Assembly: GCA_030063045.1 (NCBI GenBank) | Contig: JAQSEB010000033.1 | Coordinates: 3,523,001 to 3,587,000, forward strand | Source: Pratylenchus scribneri | Taxonomy: Eukaryota; Nematoda; Chromadorea; Rhabditida; Pratylenchidae | Length of the DNA: 64,000 nucleotides | Direction: 5' to 3' | Shown here: positions 11,601 to 23,960 of the stretch, one piece after another | Layout of the letters: each line of letters opens with the position of its first letter | How positions within the stretch are numbered: position 1 is the stretch's first letter | Program-made: the position numbers and the translations under genes | Notes under the pieces: model-generated | Seen by the model: only the letters and a program-made list of their open reading frames with translations | Told to the model about the DNA's origin: nothing | The model's database searches: none

Positions 11601-12684
11601 AAATAAAAATACAAATACACGAATAAATTATGCGCTTCACCGCTTGGCGGCAAGTGACAAAGCTCGATATAATGAAATTTATCGACAAATATGTGAAAGC
11701 AGCAATTATCAATTACAAATGACTCGGGCTATTATTCAAATTAGCCCAACAGAAGCCGTCCGGGCATTGTTTAACCGGGATGATTTGGTGGCCAAATTTG
11801 TCGGAAACCAACTTGAAGTAGGTTTCTGCACCCAGGCAACCCCAGACAAAATAATGTGGGAAAAGAAAGTGGGGGACACCTGCTATGAATGGTTGCCGGT
11901 TCGAATAGGCCAATCGACTCTGTTTGTTAAACCAGGCACCAGAGAATTGAGTTTGGTTGGAAAAATGAAGGATTGTGGCGGACCAGAAAAAATAAATTTG
12001 ACAAATGAAACAGAATTGAAAACATTGAAAAATTTGACGGATCAAATGGAAATGAGGAGGCCAAAATATAAAAAGATGGATAATCCGCTCATCATGAAAG
12101 CCGGAACACTTTTTGAAGATGATTCAGACCGAATAGAGGAAGCATTATTAGAACACAGAAGAAAAATGAATAATATTCCAACAATTATTTTGAGGCGAAT
12201 AAAACCTCCAAATGTCAGTCAAGCGATTGAAGGAATGAAAGAAGCTTTTAATGATTCGCTGAATTTTGTCAGAGACGGAAAAAGATGGGTTGAAGAAAAA
12301 AAGAATGAAGCACAAAATAAAATAAATGCAGTTTGGGACGAATTGAAGGAAATGAAATGGATAATTTTCGGGATTTTGCTGCTGATCCCAATTGGAATAA
12401 TATTATATTTTTGCATCAAATATTATTCGGTCATAAAAATTGGGACCGAAGCAGGAGAAATGGGAGCAGAATTGTTGACAGGAATTTTAAGAGGAGTGAC
12501 AGATCAAACAGGAAGAAAGGCTTTGACGGTTGCGGCAGTGCCAAGCGCACCTCCACAAGGAATTGATGAAAAAATTGAAATTTTGGATTATCTGCCCCCG
12601 CGTGTTTGTACAATTGGGAATAAACCCGGGGAATTGCCAGCAATTGATGTGCTCTATTTTTGTTGGCTCCATTTCCGCCAATAA
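8677..12684 (+). mobile_element. Gag-Env fusion ORF of an LTR retroelement, no Pol
   Basis: One uninterrupted ORF of 1335 codons. Residues about 45-200 resemble a Ty3/gypsy-type Gag capsid. Residues 250-300 are Arg/Gly-rich, and C317-C320-H325-C330 form a CCHC zinc knuckle (CYNCGKKGHFARDC). Directly after comes a hydrophobic helix (about 401-424) that could act as an internal signal peptide. A Cys-rich ectodomain with N-glycosylation sites follows, then a dibasic cleavage-like site RSKR (663-666) and a Thr/Pro mucin-like stretch (about 700-880). A second site RKKR (946-949) and a second Cys-containing domain come next, then a membrane anchor (about 1228-1250) and a tail with PSAP (1289-1292). 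No protease, reverse transcriptase, RNase H or integrase is present. The last about 14 codons and the stop are antisense CD2BP2 sequence, so the element ends near 12640. The glycoprotein class is not determined. Confidence 0.75.
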
Positions 12685-13571
12685 TTCTTTGATTTTTTCT
12701 GGACCCAATTGATATGCCTCCATATGGCCAAGAGAAACCAGAGAATCGGCCAATGTGGTCAATTCGGCGACTTTTTTGTTTCGTGGGTCTTCTTCCAAAT
12801 TTGTTCCTGCCTTCTTCGCCGCCCATCTTCGCTTCCTTTCTTCTGCGGCATTGGCCCCTAAATTTTGAGGTTTAATTATAAGTTAATTATATTTTAATTT
12901 GAAACCTTTTTCATTGTTCAATTTCTTAAGCAGCCCTGCGATCGTTTCTTTTGATTGCAACATTTCCAAAAGTCTTGAATAGACGGACTTCAATTTTCCT
13001 TCTTCATTCTTCTATGGTTCTTCATCTTCTTCTTTTTCAGCATCATCCTCTGTCTAAAATGATTTTTGGATAATAAAAATTTAAGTGTTTTTAATTCTCC
13101 TAACCTTTCCCCAGTTTTTTCCAGCTGCATCTTTCACTTTGTCCCATTCAACATTGTCCAGCCATGCATCTCGAATCATTGCTTCCTTTTTATTGTAAAT
13201 AAATGTCCCATCAGAATCAAAATGTCCTTCTTCCAAATCATCCTTCATGTTGAATGGCATTATTTTGATTTGACCCTCGTATTCCAGTGTGGCTTCCTCT
13301 TGTCCTTCTACCTGAATAAAATTTCCAAAAATTAAAGCAAAAAAATATGCAAATAAACCTTTTCCATGTCCAATAATTCATATTTATCCGTCTCATCCTC
13401 CTCATCCGAATCCAATGTATGTTTCTTTTTTGCTTCTGATGTTCCTTCTTCGGCATCATCTTCATCATCATCTGGACCTTCATCTTCTTCATCCTCAAGC
13501 CTGGACCTTTTCGCATTCGAAAATCCAATTTCTTCATCAGCTGCAAAACGAACTCTTTTTGTCGATGACAT
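12640..13571 (-). pseudogene. CD2BP2 (GYF protein) remnant
   Basis: The exons match the spliceosomal U5 factor CD2BP2: 13359-13571 (start MSSTKRVRFAADEE, acidic, KHTLDSDEEDE), 13105-13311 (VEGQEEATLEYEG, EEGHFDSDGTF, RDAWLDNVEWDKV), about 12902-13056, and about 12640-12859 (AEERKRRWAAKKAG, ADSLVSLGHMEAYQ). Two defects are seen. In the third exon an in-frame TAG follows codons DEEP (near 13014). The C-terminal GYF domain, which binds proline-rich partners, is absent: the reading runs into antisense Gag-Env sequence. A GTTTAT just past the junction could serve as a donor, but no GYF exon is visible left of the element. Either the copy is dead, or the locus is misassembled, or the last exons lie elsewhere. 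Confidence 0.7.
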
Positions 13572-15043
<1,472 letters not shown>

Positions 15044-15333
15044 AAAGCAGCTGAATGGGTTGTGCCTGATGGACTTGGAAAGAATGATGAATGGATGGAT
15101 ATTGGAATGACCCCTAAAAATTATCAAGTAAAAATTTGTTCGTGAATATTTTTCTAGCTATATTTTGCTCCCCTCCCCCTCATTTACACCTAATCTATCC
15201 CCCGACCCTTTTGATAATTGAAATTGTGGACAATCAATTGTTTTATTTATTGAACGAATAAAAATTTTTTCTGGAAAAAATAAAAAAAAATGTAATAAAA
15301 TTTATATTTCTGGAAAATCATAATAAGTGTGAA
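15044..15333. other. Convergent 3' spacer between ARF1 and POP1
   Basis: The two genes face each other across 290 bp. AATAAA-like signals occur on the plus strand near 15259 and 15279. Nothing else is seen. Confidence 0.4.
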
Positions 15334-18300
15334 TTATATTTCCATTTGGCATTGGCGAATAGAAAGACGTGCGGGGTGGCCAAATTTACTAGTTGTATTT
15401 CTCAATAGCACAATTCCATCTTTTCCAATTGATTTCAAAGATGCCAGTGAGACATAACCTGCAATTTGTGGAGAATTTTATTGATTTTCATTTAAAACAA
15501 ACTAACCTAGTGCATTTCCACTCGCTTTGATGAAGGAATAATCCCCTCGCACTATTCGTCCAATAATTTTTCTGCTAAAATTTTTATTTTTAATAATGCT
15601 GAGCTTTTTCAAACCTCGAATTTTTTGATTTTTCCAGTGATTTATTGCCATTGCCATCTTTTGCCACCTCCTCATCTTTTGACTTCTTTTTCTTTCTTCT
15701 TTCCCTTTCAAGTCGATTTCTTCTTCTCTTCCGTTGATTTTTATCTTCTTCATTTGGAAAAAGATCTTTCAGTGAAACCAGTTTATTTATTGAAGCATTT
15801 TGATTTGGAAAATATGAAATGGAGCTGCTATCAAGCAATGGTAAATATTCAGCAATTTCGCCATCAACAATATTTTCATTTGATTCATCCTCTAAATTTA
15901 AAATTCAGTAAATATTGTTAGCAAAAATTACCAATAATTTCATTCAAAGCTTCTTCTTCCTCTTTTTTGATTAAAATTCGTACTGGTTTCTTTCGGATTT
16001 GTTCAAGCTCATTTTCGGTGGGCAAATAAATTAAAGCAAAACGTTTTGGGACTCCTTTTGCGAGCATTTTGAACGAAACTGGGACCAAACAATTGCTCAT
16101 TGTGAATACTAAAATGAATAAATTTTAAAAATAAATTGTTTGAATTTTTTAACCTTCATCAAATTTATTTCGGCACTTCAACCAAATTTCCAGCTTTTTT
16201 AAGAGCATTTTATCTCGGAGAATAAAAAGATTTTTTGTTGAATTTTCCGCCAGGATTAAATCCCAATCAAAATTGAAAGGCGAAATTCCATCCAATTGTC
16301 GTTCAAAATCCACTCGCCGATTTGCCGGTTTACGCTGATATTTCTCCTAAATTATATTATGGCTGTTTAGGCAGGTGGTAGCTGATAGGTGCTCTGGAAG
16401 GGAAAAAGGATGAAGATTAAGAAGAAGAAGAAGAGATGAAGCTTAGGATTCTTCTTCATCCTCCTCATCATTATATCATTATCTTCTTCATCATCCTTTT
16501 TCCCTTCCAGCAGCTAAACTGCTAAACATTTAATTAAAATGAATAAAATATGAAAAAACCAACCATCAATGCATTCGCCTCCAATTCAATTTGTTTTTTG
16601 CCCGCCAATGCGTCTGGGCAATCATCCGGGAAAGTGTCCATTCCACACTCAAAATCCAATGACATTTTATCGCAAAGGCCAATTGGTCGATTATTTGCAA
16701 ATTGGAATGCAAGCCAAAAATCGTAGGCAACCGGAGAATGGCAGACGAAATCAATGCGATTTGCTGCCATTGAAGATGAATTCCCACTGCTCCGGAATAT
16801 CAACAAAATTGGAATCTTTAAAAAAAATTGATTAAATTTTAATTGAAAAATTTGGAATTTACTTTAAAATCTGTTCGCCGAGGAATTGCAAGTTTTCCAG
16901 TAATGAGTTCTTCAAATGGTTTATGCGAAAGTCGTTTTGGCAGCATTTCAGCATGGAATTTTTGCCAGTTCCAAAATAAGTAATCGCACATTTTTGGCAA
17001 ATCCAATTGATTTGTTTTAATTGAACATTCCATTTGGGCGGCCTCCTGCCGGCGTTGAGCCCGATAAAGTCGTGGATCCTCAACAAGAAGGAAAATTTGA
17101 GTGCCACAACGGAAATTGCCGGAAAGAATTCCATTCCTAGCATTCTTATTCCACCATTTATGTGTTTCCCTTTTCGAATAATAATTATTAGATGGATTAA
17201 ATTGGTAAAAAACCTGAATTCTTCATATCCCAACGATTTTAATTCTTTGTCAGAAACTAATTTCAATGCAGAAAATAAATGGGCCAATGAACGCGGTCCA
17301 ATCAATTGGAAACGGCAAAAATGACTTCGCATATTGAATAACTAAAATTAATCATTTAAATTAATAATAAAATTAATTCAACCTGAATAAATTGATTATT
17401 TGGAATGCATTGTTCTTCACATTTCTTTCCAATTTTTGGATATTCAATTTTGATCTGATCAAAGGCACAAATTTCTCTCAAAAATTCATTCTCCATACTT
17501 GGATGAATCCATAATTGTAATTTTCTTTAAAAATTATTGAATAATGATTTTAATTAAAATTTGAACCTTTCAGACCATGAAAATCGTGCGGGCCCCATGA
17601 ATTGATTATTTTTGGGTGAAAAAAGAAGAGTTGGAATTTCAATTTTCTGAGAAATTGCTGATTCATTTGAAAATGTAGCAGAACAATTCTTTAAAAAAAT
17701 TGGATAAATTAAATATAAATGTGAAACTAAACCTTTTTACAAAACGTTGACAAAATTTTAATAATTTGCTGTTCATTCCAATTGCTTAAATTGGTGAATT
17801 GAAAACAGCAAAGATAACTTTGATCAAAAATGCTAAAAAATTTTTTGGAAATTAATTTTAAATTAAAAATTACTCTGATGAATTCATTGAACATCGATAA
17901 TTTGGTCGAAATCCACGTTGATGGCACCGCATCGGAATTTTAAAGCCCCATAATTTTCTACAAAATATTATTTTAATATTCAATATTTTAATTTACTCCA
18001 CTCAACTGAATGCGAAATCTTTTGGCATGCCAAATGTGGGTGGGAAGCCATGATGTTTTCTTCTGCCTAAGTTTCGTCTTAAATAATCTTTTAATTAAAA
18101 TAAAATATACAAAAATGGAACCTTTAAAAGTCTGGAAGGTCTCCGTCTCCAAAGTCTGCTTGGCACTTTCTTCCTATGTTTTGTTTTGCTCACATTTCGA
18201 AGTGCCAATGGCCGCATCCGTCGTGGCAATCTTTTAATATTATGCGACATTGTCCTTCGACGCATGTGCCTGGGAAGTCGCTGAAAAACAGTTCTGGGCC

Positions 18301-18495
18301 CTGAATTCCCTCCTCCACCAATTTCATTAAGGGATGAGCTATCAACAATCTGAAAATCAATTTTTAAATAGGAATATTTTAATCGGAACTTCAAACCTCA
18401 AGAAGTTCAGCAATTTGATGAACCCTTGCCCGAACATATTCAGCCGTGTCCACCGTCCTCGGTCGGGCAATAATTTCGCCATCATCCGTTTCCAT
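15334..18495 (-). CDS. popl-1: POP1, RNase P/RNase MRP protein subunit
   Basis: Many small exons on the minus strand follow the whole POP1 order. The N-terminal Arg-rich block ([20 protein letters not shown]) is at about 18290-18225. [12 protein letters not shown] is at about 18030, then [18 protein letters not shown] at about 17960-17900. [14 protein letters not shown] (about 17320) and [13 protein letters not shown] (about 17080) follow. [18 protein letters not shown] is at about 16720, and the C-terminal [14 protein letters not shown]...GIVLL at about 15530-15400. The protein binds the RNase P/MRP RNA for tRNA 5' processing and rRNA maturation in the nucleus. The start [13 protein letters not shown] at 18495 is the first Met in frame. 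The gene lies 149 bp behind the uS17m stop. Exact splice sites were checked only for some introns. Confidence 0.9.
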
Positions 18496-18644
18496 CTTTG
18501 TAATATTTGCATATAGGTATTAATAGAATTTATTGGTTTTAAATTCAAAAAATATTTGAATATTTTAACATTTAATCAAAATAATAATTCAAGATAAAAC
18601 AAATTAATTTATTCAAAACAATAAATTTATTGGCCAAAAATATA

Positions 18645-19338
18645 TTAATCTAAATCAAATGATTTCGTCTTTGATTGGCTAATCCTTCTTTTATTTCGTC
18701 TTTCCGAAATTCTCTTCCTGATTTGTTCCCTCTTTTCTTCATGTGTCATTGAACCCTTTAAAAATGCATCAATTCATCATAAAAATGGATGGGAATAATT
18801 CTAACCTCATCCATCGAATCATCTTTGTAAATTTCCTCAACAAGTTGCCGACGGAAGATCAATTCATCTTCATAAACTCGGTCGAAATAATTCTTCCTCT
18901 AAAAATATATTTAATTATAATAAATTGTTTATAAGTAAAAAACCTTTGTGATTGGATCCACCGAATTGCCGTATTTGAACACAACTCGATCAATAATATA
19001 GGGAACTGTGGACGAGAATTGTTCCCTTTCATTGGCCTTTTTAATTAAAACCACATCCCCGAGTCCGGTTTTATAGTCCGAATCCAAAGCCCAATGAAGT
19101 TGGTTTGCTCGATAGAAGACTTTGGTGAATTCAAAAAAGCTTAAATGAACATATTTAATATTTAATAAAAGTAGTAAATATACCGATGTTCTGGCACCCG
19201 GACTTGCACACATTGCACCTTATTCAACCCAATTTGACTAACTTTTCCAACTCGACCAATCAGCATATCGCCCACCACCTTTGAAACCCATGGAGATGGA
19301 TTGGGCAGAATTGGAAGATTTCTTCGAATACGCGGCAT
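18645..19338 (-). CDS. mrps-17: Mitochondrial ribosomal protein uS17m (MRPS17)
   Basis: Four exons (19184-19338, 18944-19139, 18806-18898, 18645-18755) join to 184 residues. The uS17 OB-fold signature is visible: MLIGRVGKVSQIGLNKVQCV, then GDVVLIKKA, then the mitochondrial-type DRVVFKYGNSVDPITK. A charged Lys/Arg-rich C-terminal extension (REQIRKRISETKRNKRR) ends SFDLD. The protein belongs to the small mitoribosomal subunit. Its stop is 149 bp before the POP1 start on the same strand, the short spacing of a nematode operon pair. Confidence 0.8.
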
Positions 19339-19794
19339 CCTAAATTCCGGCTATTTTAAGCAATTCTATATTTCTTCAAATAAAGACATTTTGTTTGAAA
19401 AACAATAAAGATGAATATATTAAAAATTAATGGAATTTATTTTATTCATTAGCGTCATTTTACATTACAAGAAAATAATCATTGTTTTATCAAAAAAAAA
19501 AAAAAATGGAATAATATTTCATAACACAAGCCAAAAGAATATTAATTGAGGAATATTGGGGGAGGAGGGATGTTGGTTCGCTTCGTTCTCTCTCGAATAC
19601 CGGGCTGACAAGCATTTCTATAGCAAAATTACGCACAAAATTTGGTTTTAGCCGGTTGAGATTTGGCGGAATTTTTGGCGGCGGTTTTGTTGTTGAAAAA
19701 AGCATTTTGTTCTGCAAAATAATAATAAAGATTATTCAATTATAAAATTAAATACCAAATAAAAATTTCAAGTGCAATGCATCCATTTCGCAAT
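19339..19794. other. Spacer between LIS1 and uS17m
   Basis: 3' region of LIS1. A minus-strand 75-codon ORF at 19490-19717 has no recognisable feature and ends in poly-Phe from a homopolymer, so it is not called. Confidence 0.4.
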
Positions 19795-21477
19795 TCATCG
19801 ACATTCCCAGACCTTGACTGTTTTATCCACACTTGAAGTCACCACAAATGGCAATCTTGGATGAAAATCTGTTGAATATGAAAATTATAGCATTTAATTT
19901 CTTGTGCCAAAATTTACCGATTGATGTGACAAATTGTTCGTGAGCATTCAACACTTTGACACATCGCCTGTGTTCAATTGACCAAATTCGGAGTGTTTTA
20001 TCATCGCTAACGGATAATAAATATTTTCCACTTGGATGCAGCCGAATGCCACGGACCCAATTGTCATGGCCAATCAATGTGAAAAGGCATGAGCCCGAGA
20101 ATACATCCCAAAATTTGATGGATCGATCGCGTGCAGCAGAAACGAGTATCATATTCTTTTGTTCAACATCAGCATTCAATTTGGCTGAACTCATAATTTA
20201 TAAACATTGACATTCTTTATATTTTTTACCTTCCCTTTCCTTTGGTTGATCCGATGCAATCACTTGTTCCGTAAATTTCTCTGGAACCCACTGAATGGAT
20301 TCAATGACATGTTCATGACCAACAAGTGTGAATTTTGGCATTTTTGTGGCCAAGCACCAAACAATAATGGACTAAAATTGAATAAATATTTGAATAATAA
20401 TAATAATTTATCATTACAAAAACCTTATCAGTGCTGCATGAAGTAAAATATGTGCCATTCTCATTGATCACCACCATTCTCACCCATTCCGTATGTTTGG
20501 AAAAGTTTTGAACGCAATATCCATTTGTAATGTCCCAAAGTTTGATCAGCTTATCTCGAGATGCGGAAAGCACAAAATCCCCATTTGGAATGAATGCAAC
20601 AGAAGAAACATTATGTTCATGGCTGGAAAACGAGCATTGATTATAGATTATTTCTTCTTTTAATTTACCCTTTCAAAGTTTTCAAGCACTCATAAGTGTT
20701 CACAAAATCCCAGATTTTGATGGTCATATCGGCAGAGCAAGAAACTAAAAATAATTTGCTATTTTGTGATTGTAAAAAGAAATTAACCTAAAAGTTTTCC
20801 TGTAGAATTGAAAGCAATATCTTGGATGGTATCAGTATGGCCTTTCAATGATCGTTCAAACTCTCCGCTTTCAAAATCCCAAATCTATAAATATAATTAT
20901 TCGGGAGATTTTAAGGGTTTTATATAATCGTACTTTAATTGTACAATCCTCGCTGCTTGATGCCAGCAAATTAAAAAGTGGATGAAAAACAACTTTTGTT
21001 ACTGGCAAACGATGCCCAGTGAGCTGATAACGTTCTGGAGGACGAGGAATCCATTCTTCCGACTGACGCTTTTCTCTTAAAATTGATTGTTTATAATTGT
21101 GTTATTTAGGAATTTACCTAGTGGAACTGCCACTATACACAACTTCATGATCTCTTTGCTTCAACTTTTCCTCCAAACTTAGAATTTTTTGTTGTAATCT
21201 TGTAGTTAGCGTCCATTTTTTCTCCAATAATCCAGCAAACTGCGCTTTACGTGCTGGGTCGGAATTCTCATCCTAAAATTTAATTAAATCCCTTATTTAG
21301 TGTAAATAAATATTGCTTACAATATTAGCTTCCTGCCTGAATATTGAAGCGGTTTGAGCATAACCATGCGAATCTAAAAAATCCACAATGGCTTGATTGC
21401 TGAAAAAGCATTTTGATTTGATTTAATCCACGTTATATTACTTACATATCATCTCGAATTTTAGAAGACATGACCAT
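19795..21477 (-). CDS. lis-1: LIS1 / PAFAH1B1, dynein regulator
   Basis: The minus-strand exons give a LisH motif ([20 protein letters not shown]), a coiled coil ([20 protein letters not shown]) and seven WD40 repeats. The repeats include [58 protein letters not shown] and a last [11 protein letters not shown] directly before TGA. All exon joins inspected keep frame. LIS1 dimerises through LisH and binds the dynein motor to control nuclear migration and spindle positioning. Two start codons lie close together (21477 and 21471); the upstream one is taken. Ending at the last WD blade matches the family's usual length of about 410 residues. Confidence 0.92.
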
Positions 21478-22214
21478 CCTGATGCACTCAGGAAAATTGG
21501 TTAGTATTGAGTTTTAGTTTGGACTTGGACTTTGGATAGAAGAATGATGTAAGAAAACAATTATTAATTAACTCAACTATCTAAATTAAAAAAGGATCTT
21601 CGATTTTTTAAAGTGCCAAATGATTTACAATCAATCAAAGTGATCATGATCACTAATCATTCAATAATATAAATTAAAAATTATCCATTTGGAATGTGGG
21701 AATTCGCCAGAAATTCGAAATAAATAAAATACAAGTTTTAGAATGCAGCGGGAATTTTGACCTCAAGAATAAATTCATGAAGTTTTTTTTTTGAAAGAAA
21801 AGGAAGGGAATTTTTTTGAAAGAAAAGGAAAGGAATTCTGACCTTTAGAAAAAATTTAAGAAGGTTTTTTGAAATAAAAGGAAGGGAATTCTGAAATTCA
21901 AGGAAATTTACCTCAAAAACACATCTCAAGGTTTTTGAACACATCTCAAGGTTTTTGAAGAAAGTGGAATATTGACCTTAATCCTTAACTAAGAAATAAA
22001 CAAAATATACAAATACACATTTTTTAAAAATTCTTTATTCAATTGTGATACAATATGAGCAATACAACAATCATACAACAATATTTACATACAATTATGA
22101 TGAGTGGATACACACAATGGGAGAGGGGGTGGGGTAACAACAATTATGGGAACAATATGAATGGATGGGAATGGGGGAGAAGAGAGGAGATGAAGATCGT
22201 TGCCAAGTTGTCTT
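21478..22214. repeat. Spacer with degenerate short repeats (about 21775-21960)
   Basis: The block GAAAGAAAAGGAA(G/A)GGAATT(C/T) recurs three times, separated by TTTTTT and GACCT words. A 17-nt word ending AAGGTTTTTGAA is duplicated in tandem at about 21925-21960. The rest is AT-rich and holds the downstream flank of the next minus-strand gene. No gene is seen. Confidence 0.5.
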
Positions 22215-23604
22215 CTATTCATCGAACTTCTGCCCGGGTTTGGCCTTGCGACATAGCACCAGGAATTGCTGCACAGTTGGGCCGACGAACTGCTCCTCCT
22301 TGCCATTGATCACGGCCGATGCCTTCTCGTTGCGGATGTCCACTTTGCCCAGCGCTTCTGTCCCGTTCGGCAGCGTCAGCAGGCATGGCGAGATGTTTCC
22401 TGAAATTTTGGGAAATTAATAATTCTGATTAAAAGTTAATAATGTTAAAAAGTCACCCACCTTTGACACTGTCCACGTGGACAGGGAAGAATTGCTTCTG
22501 GTTCTTGTCGAAGATGGCGGCCTCCTTGAACGAACACCAATGGTAGTCGAATCCGCGAACATGGTCCGGCAGCTCGCACAGCACTTGAATTGATCCAATC
22601 TGGTCGGTGAATGCCTTGCCTCCCCAGCCGAATGCAGCAGCGACCTTAAAATTGAGGGAAACATTAAAATTGAGCTAAAGATTAAAAAATTGTAAATTTT
22701 TACCTTGCCATTGTTGTTCCAGATGCGGCCCATCACTGGTTCTCCATGCACGTACCACAGGGCGACGAATTGATCAGCAGGATCGCCGGGCGCAGCCTTG
22801 AGTGTCCTGTCGCCAGCCTTGATTGGTTTGAATTGCGGCCAGGGATCGCCCATTTTCATGTCGACCCATTCATTTAGCATGATTCGCACTGGTGCCGGTT
22901 CCTTCGGGCATTTGTCGCAGACGCATCCGGGTGGTCCTCCTTTGGTGTTCCTTTAAAAAATGGGGGAAAATTAGTTAAAAATCAATTAGAGAAAAAATTT
23001 TTGACTCACCGAACGATGATCAGCATCTCAGCCAATGGTGTTCCAGTGATTTTCTCCGCTTTTCCGGCCTGCGAGAAGAATGCTTCCTCCGTCTTCATGT
23101 CCAAGTAGCCGAGCAATGGTCCGCCAGCACGATCCGCCCACAAGATTGGCATGGAGTTCCCGCAGCGAACCAGTTGACGAGTGTCTGCCTTCTGGAATCG
23201 GTCCTTGTACTTGATCCATTCGTACCAGTAGCCGAGCGTGTTGTGGTCTCCCTTGTATTGCAAAACCTGGAAATATGGGAGGTTTAGATCTGGGTAAAAT
23301 AAAAATATCAAAGCAGTTTACCTGGATCTGGCCGCCGAGATCCTGCTTGCCGGTGAGCTCAGCCGAATTGTAGGGGAAAGATGCCTGCACAACGCCTCCG
23401 TCGTTCCATCCATATCCGTGAAGCGGCTTGCCGTTCTTGTACCACAGGGAAACGTACTGTGAAAAAAGGGAAGAATTAATATTTCTTTAAAATGAAGAAA
23501 AAACGACCAACCTGCTGTCCGGTGACTTTGACTGGGTTGTCAGGGAAGGGATCGCCGATTTGCTGGAACGCCCATGTGTCTTCCTTTGGTGCTGGATTCG
23601 CCAT
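22215..23604 (-). CDS. Two-repeat soluble protein of unknown function
   Basis: Six exons (23512-23604, 23456-23322, 23266-23010, 22950-22704, 22644-22461, 22399-22215) join in frame to 366 residues, start [15 protein letters not shown], end KPGQKFDE. The protein is an internal duplication. Half one carries [18 protein letters not shown] and half two [18 protein letters not shown]. Each is followed by an Ala/Gly strand segment and a charged segment with a Trp ([11 protein letters not shown] and [12 protein letters not shown]). There is no signal peptide or membrane helix. A four-Cys cluster ([10 protein letters not shown]) sits between the halves. I do not recognise a named family. The TATA promoter, compact introns and high G+C suggest strong expression; that is inference. 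Confidence 0.75.
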
Positions 23605-23726
23605 TGTCGTCTTCGTTGTTGGTCGATTTGCTTGCCTCTGCTGCTGAGTAGTCTGCTGCGTGTGTTGAGTTGATGTGGTGCACGGTGTCGTCGAGTTAGT
23701 GTTGCTGAAGCTGGGTGAAATGCTCG

Positions 23727-23735
23727 CTTTTATAG
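23727..23735 (-). promoter_or_regulatory. TATA box of the two-repeat gene
   Basis: CTATAAAAG on the minus strand, about 120 bp upstream of the start codon at 23604. It mirrors an identical nine-base box on the other strand at 23847. Confidence 0.55.
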
Positions 23736-23846
23736 TTCTAAATTGGGCAATGAAAAAGTTAAAATTTACATATTTACTTATGTATTGATTTACTACGGTA
23801 TACATTATTGATTATTTTACTATACTAATACACTTATAGAAAAAAA

Positions 23847-23855
23847 CTATAAAAG
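23847..23855 (+). promoter_or_regulatory. TATA box of the Pro/Gln repeat gene
   Basis: CTATAAAAG on the plus strand, 105 bp upstream of the start at 23961. The interval between the two divergent boxes is 111 bp, which makes a compact bidirectional promoter. Confidence 0.55.
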
Positions 23856-23960
23856 CCTCATCGATTTCCCAGTCAAATCATCACACCAACGCAGCAGCAA
23901 CAGCAACACAAAAACCCAACCAAGAACTCGCGGCATCTAATCAACAACGACAACACAAGG

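Noticed and set aside
19490..19717. 75-codon minus ORF downstream of LIS1
   Set aside because: Ends in poly-Phe from an A homopolymer, no conserved features; more likely 3' flank.
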